From contig JBLRWH010000030.1 in assembly GCA_047921395.1 (NCBI GenBank), positions 1 through 29,766 on the forward strand: a DNA stretch of 29,766 nt, read 5' to 3'. The stretch's first letter is position 1. The number at the start of each line of letters is the position of its first letter. Made by a program: the position numbers and the translations under genes. Under the pieces are notes generated by a model. It was not told the origin of the DNA and ran no database searches. It saw nothing but the letters and a program-made list of their open reading frames with translations. The DNA is from XN24 sp047921395. GTDB taxonomy: Bacteria > Pseudomonadota > Gammaproteobacteria > Steroidobacterales > XN24. Positions 1-7,093 of this stretch are shown in pieces.

Positions 1-259
1 CCTGGATCTGCCGCTGCTTCTTCTTCGCGACCTGGCTCTTCTTGTTCTGCTCGAAAACGAACTTTCCGTAGTCCATCACCTTGCAGACCGGCGGCTCCGC
101 CGTGGGCGCCACCTCCACGAGATCGAGGGCCTCATCCGCCGCAAGCCTGAGGGCTGCTTCGCGACTCATGATGCCAAGCTGCTCGCCGTCCGAGCCGATA
201 ATCCTTAATTGTGGCGCGCTGATGTCATCGTTGCGCCGAACACGTTTGGACGCTGTGAT
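1..259 (-). CDS. infC: Translation initiation factor IF-3 (5' part, runs off the window)
   Basis: IF-3 binds the 30S subunit, keeps it apart from 50S and checks start-codon and initiator-tRNA pairing. The visible 86 codons encode the N-terminal domain and the start of the linker: a basic start (SKRVRRN), the ordered core ISAPQLRIIG, the signature KVMDYGKFVFEQ and a Lys-rich helix. After the thrS stop (TGA, 265-263) the same frame offers CGC and then ATC (259-257). A GGAGG sits 8 nt upstream of that ATC, inside the last thrS codons. No ATG, GTG or TTG precedes the conserved region, so ATC is taken as the start. Rare AUU/AUC/AUA starts are known for infC and allow IF-3 to repress its own translation. 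The gene follows thrS by 3 nt and is probably translationally coupled to it. The C-terminal domain lies outside the window. Confidence 0.95.
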   Translation of the reverse strand, partial: MTASKRVRRNDDISAPQLRIIGSDGEQLGIMSREAALRLAADEALDLVEVAPTAEPPVCKVMDYGKFVFEQNKKSQVAKKKQRQIQ

Positions 260-262
260 GCG

Positions 263-2194
263 TCAATCCTCCATAACAGACCGGCCGCGCATCGCAACTT
301 GGCGAGCGAGGAATTCTCCCAGGTCGTCGATGGTCATCGACCCCAGGTCCTCACCGCTGCGCGATCGCACGGCCAGCAAACCAGCCTCCTTCTCCCGGTC
401 GCCTGCGACCAGGAGGAAGGGCACCTTTTGCATAGTATGCTCGCGGATTTTAAAGCCGATCTTCTCATTTCTCAAGTCGGCTTCAACTCGAAAGCCCTGA
501 TTATTGAGGGTTTTCGCCACGGAATCCACGTATTCCGCTTGTTTATCAGTGATGTTCAGCACCACGGCCTGTACCGGCGCGAGCCACGCGGGGAAACGCC
601 CCTCGTAATGTTCGATGAGAATCCCGAAGAAACGCTCCAGCGAACCAAGCAGTGCGCGGTGAATCATGATGGGTCGCGGACGATCACCGCTGGCCGCGAC
701 ATACTCCATTTCGAAGCGTTCCGGCAGGTTGAAATCGAGCTGGATCGTGGAGCACTGCCACTTCCGACCGATCGCATCCTCGATCTTCAGGTCGATCTTC
801 GGGCCGTAGAACGCGCCGCCGCCTTCGTCGAGAATGTAATCCAGCCCCTTGCGGTCGAGCGCGCCCTTCAGCGCAACGGTGGCCTTTTCCCAGATTTCCT
901 CCGAGCCGACCGCTTTTTCCGGCCGGGTCGACAGGTTGACCTCGTAGTTGTCAAACCCGAAATCGCCCAGCATCTCGAGTGTCAGGTCCAGCACCCGCAG
1001 GACTTCCTCCTCGATCTGCTCCTCGCGGCAGAACACGTGCGCATCGTCCTGGGTGAAGCCGCGCACCCGCAACAGGCCGTGCAGCGCGCCGGACATCTCG
1101 CGGCGGTACACCGTGCCGAGCTCCGCCCAGCGCATCGGCAGCTCGCGATAGGAACGCAAGCGATCCTTGTAAACCAGCACGTGGAACGGGCAGTTCATCG
1201 GCTTGAGCTGGTAGGGCTGACCGTCCTCTTCCATGGGCTTGTACATGGATTCGCTGTAGAAACCGGTGTGGCCGGAGGTTTCCCACAGGTCGCCGAGCGC
1301 GATGTGCGGCGTGAACAGCAACTCGTAGCCTGCCGCTGTGTGGCGCTCCCGCCAGTAATCTTCCATCACGCGGCGGATACGGGCGCCACGGGGATGCCAG
1401 AACACCAGCCCGCCGCCGGCGTCCTCCTGGATGCTGAACAGGTCGAGATCGCGGCCGATGCGCCGGTGGTCGCGCTTCTCAGCCTCTTCGAGGCGCACGA
1501 GATAGGCCTTGAGGGTCTTGGCGTCCGGCCAGGCGGTGCCGTAGATGCGCTGCAGCTGTTCGTTACGCGCATCACCGCGCCAGTAGGCCCCGGCCACCTT
1601 CGTCAGCTTGAAAGCCTTCAGCAGGCCAGTGCGGGGCACGTGCGGTCCCCGGCACAGGTCCTTGAACTCGCCCTGGCCGTAGAGGCTGATGTCCTCGTCG
1701 GCTGGAATCTCCTCGATGATGCGTGCCTTGTATTCCTCGCCGATACCGCGGAAGAAGGCGACGGCGGCGTCGCGCGCCATCACTTCCCGGTGCACCGGTT
1801 GGTCGGCCTCGGCGAGTTCCACCATGCGCGCCTCGATCGCCACGAGATCCTCTGGCGTGAAAGCGCGCTCGAACGCGAAATCGTAGTAGAACCCGTCCTC
1901 GATCACCGGGCCGATCGTCACCTGGGCGCTGGGGAACAGTTGCTGGACCGCCTGCGCGAGCAAGTGCGCGGTCGAATGCCGGATAATTTCCAGGCCGTCC
2001 TCGTCCCGCGCGGTGACAATAGCGACCTTGGCATCGCCCTCGATGCGGTGCGAGGTGTCCACCAGGCGGCCGTCCACACGGCCGGCCACCGCGGCCTTTG
2101 CAAGACCGGGACCAATATCTGCGGCGACGTCGGCGACCGTTACCGGGCCGTCGAAGCTGCGCTGACTAGCGTCAGGAAGCGTAATGACTGGCAT
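263..2194 (-). CDS. thrS: Threonine--tRNA ligase
   Basis: Cytoplasmic class II aminoacyl-tRNA synthetase that charges tRNA-Thr. The 643 residues match the usual length of about 640. Domains in order: TGS domain (about 1-62); editing domain with the HxxxH motif at His73/His77; class II catalytic core with the zinc-ligand motif MNCPFH and motif 2 around YRREMSGALHGLLRVRGF; C-terminal anticodon-binding domain with NEKIGFKIREHT. The ATG start gives a normal N-terminus, although the ribosome-binding site is poor (GAGCAACAAGAAATTCC before ATG). infC follows 3 nt downstream, the classic arrangement. A 12-bp hairpin lies in the leader between tRNA-Val and the start and could be a control element. Codons near the 3' end (about 421-540) are richer in A/T than the rest of the gene. 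Confidence 0.97.
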   Translation of the reverse strand: MPVITLPDASQRSFDGPVTVADVAADIGPGLAKAAVAGRVDGRLVDTSHRIEGDAKVAIVTARDEDGLEIIRHSTAHLLAQAVQQLFPSAQVTIGPVIEDGFYYDFAFERAFTPEDLVAIEARMVELAEADQPVHREVMARDAAVAFFRGIGEEYKARIIEEIPADEDISLYGQGEFKDLCRGPHVPRTGLLKAFKLTKVAGAYWRGDARNEQLQRIYGTAWPDAKTLKAYLVRLEEAEKRDHRRIGRDLDLFSIQEDAGGGLVFWHPRGARIRRVMEDYWRERHTAAGYELLFTPHIALGDLWETSGHTGFYSESMYKPMEEDGQPYQLKPMNCPFHVLVYKDRLRSYRELPMRWAELGTVYRREMSGALHGLLRVRGFTQDDAHVFCREEQIEEEVLRVLDLTLEMLGDFGFDNYEVNLSTRPEKAVGSEEIWEKATVALKGALDRKGLDYILDEGGGAFYGPKIDLKIEDAIGRKWQCSTIQLDFNLPERFEMEYVAASGDRPRPIMIHRALLGSLERFFGILIEHYEGRFPAWLAPVQAVVLNITDKQAEYVDSVAKTLNNQGFRVEADLRNEKIGFKIREHTMQKVPFLLVAGDREKEAGLLAVRSRSGEDLGSMTIDDLGEFLARQVAMRGRSVMED

Positions 2195-2222
2195 GGAATT
2201 TCTTGTTGCTCAGAATCGGACG

Positions 2223-2268
2223 CCACGTCCCGGCGGGCCACCTGTCAGCGGACCGAGCCGGGACGTGG
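2223..2268 (-). promoter_or_regulatory. 12-bp stem-loop in the thrS leader
   Basis: Positions 2223-2234 (CCACGTCCCGGC) and 2257-2268 (GCCGGGACGTGG) are perfect 12-bp reverse complements around a 22-nt loop. The hairpin lies between the 3' end of tRNA-Val and the thrS start, ending about 28 nt before the ATG on the transcribed strand. No U-run follows it, so it does not look like an intrinsic terminator. It could be a tRNA-processing boundary or a translational operator. E. coli thrS is repressed by its own enzyme binding tRNA-like leader stems, but similarity to that operator is not established here. Confidence 0.6.
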
Positions 2269-2280
2269 TTGTCTCGGATT

Positions 2281-2355
2281 TGGTAGGCGCGGGCGGGTTT
2301 GAACCGCCGACCCCTACGATGTCAACGTAGTGCTCTACCACTGAGCTACGCGCCT
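2281..2355 (-). tRNA. tRNA-Val (anticodon GAC)
   Basis: On the minus strand the 75-nt sequence folds into a full cloverleaf. The acceptor stem AGGCGCG pairs with CGCGCCT, the D arm is GCTCAGTGGTAGAGC, and the anticodon stem CTACG/CGTAG carries loop TTGACAT, giving anticodon GAC (valine). The T arm is GGCGG-TTCAAAC-CCGCC. The 3' CCA is encoded (2283-2281). It lies upstream of thrS on the same strand and may share its transcript. A likely promoter lies just upstream at 2371-2399. Confidence 0.96.
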
Positions 2356-2370
2356 GATGTAAGGGCGGAG

Positions 2371-2399
2371 AGGATACCGGCGAAGCCCTTCACGGGCAA
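2371..2399 (-). promoter_or_regulatory. Putative sigma-70 promoter for tRNA-Val
   Basis: On the minus strand TTGCCC (2399-2394) and TATCCT (2376-2371) are separated by exactly 17 nt. Each matches 4 of 6 consensus positions. A short AT-rich stretch (AAGCAAAAAGC) lies upstream and a GC-rich discriminator follows, as is common for stable-RNA promoters. The tRNA begins 16 nt downstream of the -10 hexamer. The call rests on position and pattern only. Confidence 0.5.
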
Positions 2400-2423
2400 G
2401 CTTTTTGCTTGGCGTTCCAAGAG

Positions 2424-2645
2424 AAGAGTTTCGCGCGGAGGCGCAGAGGGGCAGAGACGCGGAGGCTTTTGTACAAGGGGCGCGGGACCGGGCCGTATGG
2501 ACTGCGGTCGGGCGAAAAAATAGAACTTTGCCATAACCGGAACAACAGGTTACCCACTCTTCATCCAACCCCGCCCGGCCACGCCCCTGTTTTTTTCAAT
2601 CTTCTCCGCGCCTCTGCCTCTCTGCGTCTCCGCGCGAGCCCTCTT
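2424..2645. repeat. MITE-like palindromic element with purine-rich inverted arms
   Basis: Arm A (2424-2465, plus) and arm B (2596-2645, read on the minus strand) are copies of one purine-rich repeat in opposite orientation. In the core they match at 29 of 32 positions (2433-2464 against the reverse complement of 2605-2636). The symmetry continues inward: GGGGCG at 2477-2482 pairs with CGCCCC at 2582-2587, and CCGGGC at 2488-2493 with GCCCGG at 2573-2578. Arm B begins at the last base of the uvrB stop codon. The central part has no credible gene. This has the layout of a small non-autonomous mobile element or a REP-type palindrome, filling the gap between tRNA-Val and uvrB. A third copy of the arm lies at 6261-6310. 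Confidence 0.7.
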
Positions 2646-4711
2646 CAGCGCACCTGGACCAGGTCGTCAGGCAAGCCGAGACCCTCGTGGCGGAGCCGCT
2701 CGATCTCGTCCCGGATCCCGGCCGCGCGCTCGAACTCCAGCTCCCGGGCGTGCCGGTACATCTCGCCCTCCAGCTTCCGGATGCGCTTCATGACCTCCTC
2801 CGGGCTCAGGCGCTCGTAGGCCAGGCGCGGCTCGGCGACCTTGCGCTTCGGCGAGTCCGCGCGGCCGCGCACGCCCTCCTCCCGCGCACCTTCCATCACG
2901 TCCGCGACGCGCTTGATGATGGTCTGCGGCGTGATGCCGTGCTCCAGGTTGTGGGCGATCTGCCTGGCGCGCCGGCGATTGGTCTCGTCAATCGCGCGGC
3001 GCATCGAGCCCGTCTCGACGTCGGCATACAGGATCGCCTTGCCGTGCACGTTGCGCGCGGCGCGGCCGATGGTCTGGATCAGCGAGCCCTCGGAACGCAG
3101 GAAGCCCTCCTTGTCCGCGTCGAGGATCCCCACCAGCGAGACCTCGGGCATGTCGAGGCCCTCGCGCAACAGGTTGATGCCCACCAGCACGTCGAACTCG
3201 CCGCGCCGCAGGTCCCGGATGATCTCGGTGCGCTCGACCGTCTCGATGTCCGAATGCAGGTAACGGACCCGCACGCCGTGCTCGGCGAGGTAGTCGGTCA
3301 GGTCCTCGGCCATGCGCTTCGTCAGGGTGGTGATCAGCACCCGCTCCTGGCTGGCGACGCGCAGCGCGATCTCGGACAGCACGTCGTCCACCTGGTGGCG
3401 CACCGGCCGTACCTCGACCTCCGGGTCGATGAGCCCGGTGGGGCGCACCACCTGCTCCACCACCTGGCCCGAGCGCTCCAGCTCGTACTTGCGGGGCGTG
3501 GCCGAGACGTAGATGGTCTGCGGCGCCAGGGACTCGAACTCGTCGAAGCGCAGCGGCCGGTTGTCGAGCGCGGATGGGAGGCGGAAACCGAACTCGACGA
3601 GGGTCTCCTTGCGGCTGCGATCGCCCTTGTACATGCCGCCGAGCTGCGGGATGGTCACGTGGGACTCATCCACCACCAGCAGTGCGTCCTTGGGCAGGTA
3701 ATCGAACAGGCAGGGCGGCGGCTCGCCCGGCTCGCGGCCGGACAGGTAGCGCGAGTAGTTCTCGATGCCCTGGCAGTAGCCCAGCTCGACGATCATCTCG
3801 AGGTCGAACATCGTGCGCTGCTCGAGGCGCTGCGCCTCCACCAGCTTGTCGGCCTTGCGGAGCGCCTGCAGGCGCTCGCGCAACTCCGCCTTGATCTCGT
3901 CGATCGCGGCGAGCAAGCGTTCACGCGGCGTCACGTAGTGCGTCTTTGGGAAAATCGTGGCGCGCGGCACCTTCCGGAGCACCTCGCCGGTGAGGGGATC
4001 GAACCAGGAGAGCGACTCGATCTCGTCGTCGAACAACTGGATCCGGACCGCCTCGCGCTCGGATTCGGCGGGAAACACGTCGATGACGTCGCCGCGGACC
4101 CGGTAGGTGCCCTGGCGGAGGTCGACCTCGTTGCGCGCGTACTGCATGTCGGCGAGGCGCCTGAGCAGCATGCGCTGGTCCATCCGGTCGCCCCGGTCGA
4201 GGTGCAGGACCATCCGCAGGTAGGCCGAGGGATCACCGAGGCCGTAAATGGCGGAGACCGTCGCGACGATGATGCTGTCGGGCCGCGACAGCAGGGCCTT
4301 GGTGGCCGAGAGGCGCATCTGCTCGATGTGTTCGTTGACCGAGGCGTCTTTCTCGATATACGTGTCAGAGGACGGCACGTAGGCCTCGGGCTGGTAGTAG
4401 TCGTAGTACGAGACGAAGTACTCGACGGCATTGCCCGGAAAATACTCGCGGAACTCGCCGTAGAGCTGCGCGGCCAGGGTCTTGTTGTGGGCCAGCACGA
4501 GCGTCGGCCGCTGCAGCGCCTGGATGACGTTCGCAATCGTGTAGGTCTTGCCCGAACCGGTGACGCCGAGCAGCGTCTGGCTCGCCAGCCCGGCCTCGAG
4601 ACCGCTCACCAGCTGGTGAATCGCCTCGGGCTGGTCGCCCGCGGGCGCATAGTCCGACGCCAGCTCGAAAGGCTGGGCAACGGGGGCCTGAAAAGGTCGC
4701 TGGTCGATCAT
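2645..4711 (-). CDS. uvrB: UvrABC system protein B (excinuclease helicase subunit)
   Basis: UvrB is the damage-verifying ATPase of nucleotide excision repair. It is loaded by UvrA and recruits UvrC for incision. The 688 residues are typical of the family (about 670-690). Visible motifs are the Walker A GVTGSGKT (49-56), the DNA-gripping beta-hairpin region around YDYYQPEAYVPSSDTYIEKD, the DESH Walker B box, the helicase motif near RRGEFDVLVGINLLREGLD with IGRAARN, and a C-terminal UVR motif (LEGEMYRHARELEFERAAGIR, split here as LEGEMYRHAR and ELEFERAAGIR) for UvrC contact. The ATG at 4711 leaves an N-terminal extension of some 14 residues relative to E. coli, with no better start visible. It is transcribed divergently from the aminotransferase gene. 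I found no LexA box with correct CTG-N10-CAG spacing in the 127-bp divergent gap. Confidence 0.97.
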   Translation of the reverse strand: MIDQRPFQAPVAQPFELASDYAPAGDQPEAIHQLVSGLEAGLASQTLLGVTGSGKTYTIANVIQALQRPTLVLAHNKTLAAQLYGEFREYFPGNAVEYFVSYYDYYQPEAYVPSSDTYIEKDASVNEHIEQMRLSATKALLSRPDSIIVATVSAIYGLGDPSAYLRMVLHLDRGDRMDQRMLLRRLADMQYARNEVDLRQGTYRVRGDVIDVFPAESEREAVRIQLFDDEIESLSWFDPLTGEVLRKVPRATIFPKTHYVTPRERLLAAIDEIKAELRERLQALRKADKLVEAQRLEQRTMFDLEMIVELGYCQGIENYSRYLSGREPGEPPPCLFDYLPKDALLVVDESHVTIPQLGGMYKGDRSRKETLVEFGFRLPSALDNRPLRFDEFESLAPQTIYVSATPRKYELERSGQVVEQVVRPTGLIDPEVEVRPVRHQVDDVLSEIALRVASQERVLITTLTKRMAEDLTDYLAEHGVRVRYLHSDIETVERTEIIRDLRRGEFDVLVGINLLREGLDMPEVSLVGILDADKEGFLRSEGSLIQTIGRAARNVHGKAILYADVETGSMRRAIDETNRRRARQIAHNLEHGITPQTIIKRVADVMEGAREEGVRGRADSPKRKVAEPRLAYERLSPEEVMKRIRKLEGEMYRHARELEFERAAGIRDEIERLRHEGLGLPDDLVQVR

Positions 4712-4838
4712 GTCGCGGCAATCCCTACTGGACGGCGGCAGGCTTTCATTTCAACATGGCGCGTCAGCGTAACGTCCACGGGCCTGGGTCCGGGGTCGCG
4801 CGCGGCGCCAGCCCATCATTATGCACCAGGGGGAATTC

Positions 4839-6020
4839 GTGGATCTTCGTCTCTCCGAGCGGGTCGCCCGCGTCAAGCCGTCTCCGACCATGGCCGTGAC
4901 CGCCAAGGCCGCGGAACTCAAGCGCGCAGGCCGGGACATCCTCGGCCTCGGGGCCGGCGAACCGGATTTCGACACCCCGGAACACATCAAGGCCGCCGCG
5001 GTGGAAGCGATCCGGGCCGGGCGCACCAAGTACACGGGCGTCGAGGGCATTCCCGAGCTCCGTGCGGCGATCTGCGAGAAGTTCCGCCGCGACAACCAGA
5101 TCGACTACCAGCCCGACCAGGTGCTGGTGTCCTGCGGCGCCAAGCAGAGCATCTACAACCTGGCGATGGCCCTGCTGGGTCCCGGCGACGAAGTCATCAT
5201 CCCGGCGCCCTACTGGGTCTCCTACCCGGACATCGTGCTGCTGGCCGACGCCACACCGGTGATCGTTTCGGCCGATGCGGCGCAGAACTTCAAGATCACG
5301 CCCGCGCAGCTCGCGGCCGCGATCACGCCGCGCACCCGGCTGTTGATCCTCAACAGCCCGAGCAACCCCACGGGCGTGGCCTATACGCGGGCCGAGCTCG
5401 AGGCGCTGGCCGAGGTCCTGCGAGCGCATCCGCAGGTCATGACCGCGACGGATGACATCTACGAGCATATCTACTGGGGCGAGGAGTCGTTCTGCAGCCT
5501 GTTGACGGCTGCGCCCGATCTCCACGAGCGCGTCGTGACCATCAACGGCGTATCGAAAGTCTACGCCATGACGGGCTGGCGCATCGGCTACGCGGCCGGG
5601 CCGCGCAAACTGATCGGCGCGATGAACAAGCTGCAGGGCCAGAGCACCTCGAACCCCTGCTCCATCTCCCAATACGCGTCGCTGGCCGCACTGACCGGCG
5701 ACCAGTCCTGCGTGGCGGAAATGAGCGCCGCGTTCAGACAGCGCCACGACTGGCTCGTCGAGGCCCTGAACCAGCTGCCGGGGGTGAGCTGCCTGCCGGC
5801 GGACGGGGCGTTCTATGCTTTCCCCGACGTCAGCGGAGCGATCGCGGCCCTGGACTCGGTCGATGACGACACCAGCTTCGCCGAATACCTGCTCGAGAAG
5901 TCCGGCGTCGCGGTGGTTCCGGGCATCGCCTTCGGCGCGCCCGGCCATGTCCGGCTGTCGTACGCCTGCTCGCTCGAGATGCTCCAGGAGGCGGTGAGGC
6001 GGATTGCAACGGCCCTGTAG
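4839..6020 (+). CDS. Aspartate aminotransferase, class I/II fold (Ib type)
   Basis: PLP enzyme that transfers the amino group between aspartate and 2-oxoglutarate. Related Ib enzymes can also use prephenate. The protein shows the N-terminal signature RVKPSPTMAVTAKAAELK, the GAGEPDFDTPEHIK segment, NSPSNPTG, and SKVYAMTGWRIGYA containing the PLP lysine (Lys240). The 393 residues fit the family. I place the start at GTG 4839 because AGGGGG lies 5 nt upstream and the protein then begins MDLRLSERV like its relatives. An ATG at 4821 would add six residues (MHQGEF). It is transcribed away from uvrB, and tRNA-Asn follows 101 nt later. Substrate range cannot be read from sequence, so no symbol is given (aspC or aatA would be candidates). 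Confidence 0.93.
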   Translation: MDLRLSERVARVKPSPTMAVTAKAAELKRAGRDILGLGAGEPDFDTPEHIKAAAVEAIRAGRTKYTGVEGIPELRAAICEKFRRDNQIDYQPDQVLVSCGAKQSIYNLAMALLGPGDEVIIPAPYWVSYPDIVLLADATPVIVSADAAQNFKITPAQLAAAITPRTRLLILNSPSNPTGVAYTRAELEALAEVLRAHPQVMTATDDIYEHIYWGEESFCSLLTAAPDLHERVVTINGVSKVYAMTGWRIGYAAGPRKLIGAMNKLQGQSTSNPCSISQYASLAALTGDQSCVAEMSAAFRQRHDWLVEALNQLPGVSCLPADGAFYAFPDVSGAIAALDSVDDDTSFAEYLLEKSGVAVVPGIAFGAPGHVRLSYACSLEMLQEAVRRIATAL

Positions 6021-6058
6021 GCCAGGCGGACCGTACCGGGCAATCGGCCTGCCTTTCT
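6019..6058 (+). terminator. Possible terminator after the aminotransferase gene
   Basis: AGGC-C-AGGC at 6019-6027 can pair with GCCTGCCT at 6047-6054 (8 bp with one bulged C) and is followed by TTTCTT. The loop is long (19 nt) and the stem overlaps the stop codon. The tail also overlaps the predicted -35 box of the tRNA-Asn promoter, so the call is weak. Confidence 0.3.
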
Positions 6059-6087
6059 TGACAGAGTCCGGCGGCTTGCTTGAAAAT
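6058..6087 (+). promoter_or_regulatory. Putative sigma-70 promoter for tRNA-Asn
   Basis: A perfect TTGACA -35 box (6058-6063) is followed after 18 nt by GAAAAT (6082-6087; 4 of 6 matches). A GC-rich discriminator (GCGGGC) comes next and the tRNA begins 34 nt after the -10 hexamer. The strength of the -35 box and the GC-rich start region suit a stringently controlled stable-RNA promoter. This is a pattern match only. Confidence 0.6.
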
Positions 6088-6121
6088 TGCGGGCTTGGGC
6101 GAATCTGGTCGCCAGAACTAT

Positions 6122-6197
6122 TCCCCGGTAGCTCAGTTGGTAGAGCGACGGACTGTTAATCCGTTGGTCGTTGGTTCGAGTCCGACCCGGGGAGCCA
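6122..6197 (+). tRNA. tRNA-Asn (anticodon GTT)
   Basis: This is a 76-nt cloverleaf. The acceptor TCCCCGG pairs with CCGGGGA and is followed by discriminator G and an encoded CCA. The D arm is GCTCAGTTGGTAGAGC. The anticodon stem CGGA/TCCG, extended by an outer A-T pair, holds loop CTGTTAA, giving anticodon GTT (asparagine). The T arm contains TTCGAGT. It is a single-gene transcription unit flanked by its own promoter (6058-6087) and a strong terminator (6210-6238). Confidence 0.97.
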
Positions 6198-6209
6198 AAT
6201 CCTGAAAGA

Positions 6210-6238
6210 GGCCGCGAGCGAATCGCGGCCTTTTTTTT
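6210..6238 (+). terminator. Rho-independent terminator of tRNA-Asn
   Basis: GGCCGCGA (6210-6217) and TCGCGGCC (6223-6230) form a perfect 8-bp GC-rich stem with a 5-nt loop. Eight T residues follow directly (6231-6238). It starts 13 nt after the tRNA 3' end. Confidence 0.93.
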
Positions 6239-6260
6239 GGTTCATCGCGCATTGCCGGGA

Positions 6261-6310
6261 AAGAGGGCTCGCGCGGAGCCGCAGAGAGGCAGAGGCGCGG
6301 AGAAGATAGA
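6261..6310 (+). repeat. Solitary copy of the purine-rich 8-nt-periodic repeat
   Basis: This 50-nt stretch matches the reverse complement of 2596-2645 at 48 of 50 positions; the differences are at 6279 and 6308. Its core reads as four near-identical 8-nt units: GCGCGGAG, CCGCAGAG, AGGCAGAG, GCGCGGAG. No inverted partner lies nearby, unlike the pair at 2424-2645. It fills the gap between the tRNA-Asn terminator and the methyltransferase gene. The rest of the gap (6311-6442) shows nothing I can name. Confidence 0.75.
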
Positions 6311-6442
6311 CAGGTGGGGTTACGAGGCAGGGGCGTATAGGCCCCGACCGTTGGTGTCATGGTGTCTGGGCCGCCAGTCACTCCACGGCATTCACGGTGA
6401 TCTGCGAAGAGCCTTTTTTTGCATTCAGAGCGGTAACGATTG

Positions 6443-7036
6443 ATGTGGGACGAACGCTACAGCGCTGACGAATACGTGTTCGGCAAGGAGCCAAACCGGT
6501 TCCTTGAGGAGCATTTCGCACGCATGCCCAAGGGCAAGGTTCTCTGCCTGGCGGAGGGCGAGGGGCGCAACGCCGTGTTTCTCGCGCGGCAGGGCTACGA
6601 GGTCACCGCAGTCGATGCCTCCGCCGTTGGCCTGGCCAAGGCCCGTCGGCTCGCCGAGGAGCATGGGGTGCAGGTCCGGTGGATCTGCGCGGATCTCGCC
6701 GGATACGACCCGGGCGTGGACCAGTGGGACGGCATCGTATCGATCTTCTGCCACCTCTCTCCTGACGCTCGCAGGCCACTGCACGCCAGGCTTCCCGGGG
6801 CGCTCAAACGTGGCGGCGTGCTGCTGCTCGAGGCCTATACGCCCGACCAGCTTGCACACCGCACCGGCGGCCCCAGCAACGTCGGGTGGATGATGACCCC
6901 AAGCGATTTGGCCACTGAGCTCCCTGGCCTCGTTTTCAATCGCCTGCAGGAGCTGGAGCGCGAGATCGTGGCAGGCAGGCACCATCATGGGATGAGCGCG
7001 GTGGTACAACTCATCGCCGAGAAGTCCGCGCAGTGA
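6443..7036 (+). CDS. Class I SAM-dependent methyltransferase, TehB-like
   Basis: A 197-residue Rossmann-fold methyltransferase; the substrate is unknown. The N-terminus WDERYSADEYVFGKEPNRFL is typical of small TehB/UbiE-related methyltransferases. Motif I is VLCLAEGEGRNAVFLA (about 33-48). The acidic ribose-binding residue follows in VTAVDASAVGL, and the post-motif region has WDGIVSIFCHL. No membrane segment or signal peptide is visible, so it should be cytoplasmic. ATG at 6443 is taken as the start; a TTG lies directly before it, and no convincing ribosome-binding site is seen for either. It may be read alone or with the small barrel gene 57 nt downstream. Relatives are annotated as tellurite-resistance or thiopurine-type enzymes, but nothing here supports a specific substrate. 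Confidence 0.8.
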   Translation: MWDERYSADEYVFGKEPNRFLEEHFARMPKGKVLCLAEGEGRNAVFLARQGYEVTAVDASAVGLAKARRLAEEHGVQVRWICADLAGYDPGVDQWDGIVSIFCHLSPDARRPLHARLPGALKRGGVLLLEAYTPDQLAHRTGGPSNVGWMMTPSDLATELPGLVFNRLQELEREIVAGRHHHGMSAVVQLIAEKSAQ

Positions 7037-7093
7037 AGAGCTAAGTTAGCAGTGCCCTGCTCACACCCGATACACCCCACTGGGAATATCGAA

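Noticed and set aside
2424..2465. Short periodic repeats as part of a CRISPR array
   Set aside because: Units of 8 nt are contiguous without spacers, and copies occur in inverted orientation. No cas gene is present.
4728..4741. CTG...CAG in the uvrB upstream region as a LexA (SOS) box
   Set aside because: The two half-sites are 8 nt apart, not the 10 of the gammaproteobacterial consensus, and the spacer is GC-rich. uvrB may still be SOS-controlled, but the site is not visible.
2687..5455. Very long plus-strand open frame antisense to uvrB and running into the aminotransferase gene
   Set aside because: Its translation is low-complexity and rich in Arg, Leu, Val and His. It mirrors the uvrB codons in a GC-rich genome, where antisense frames stay open by chance. 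uvrB has all its motifs on the other strand.
6122..6310. tRNA-Asn as an integration (att) site for an island
   Set aside because: No integrase gene and no repeat of the tRNA 3' end are found downstream within the window; the repeat that follows is unrelated to the tRNA sequence.
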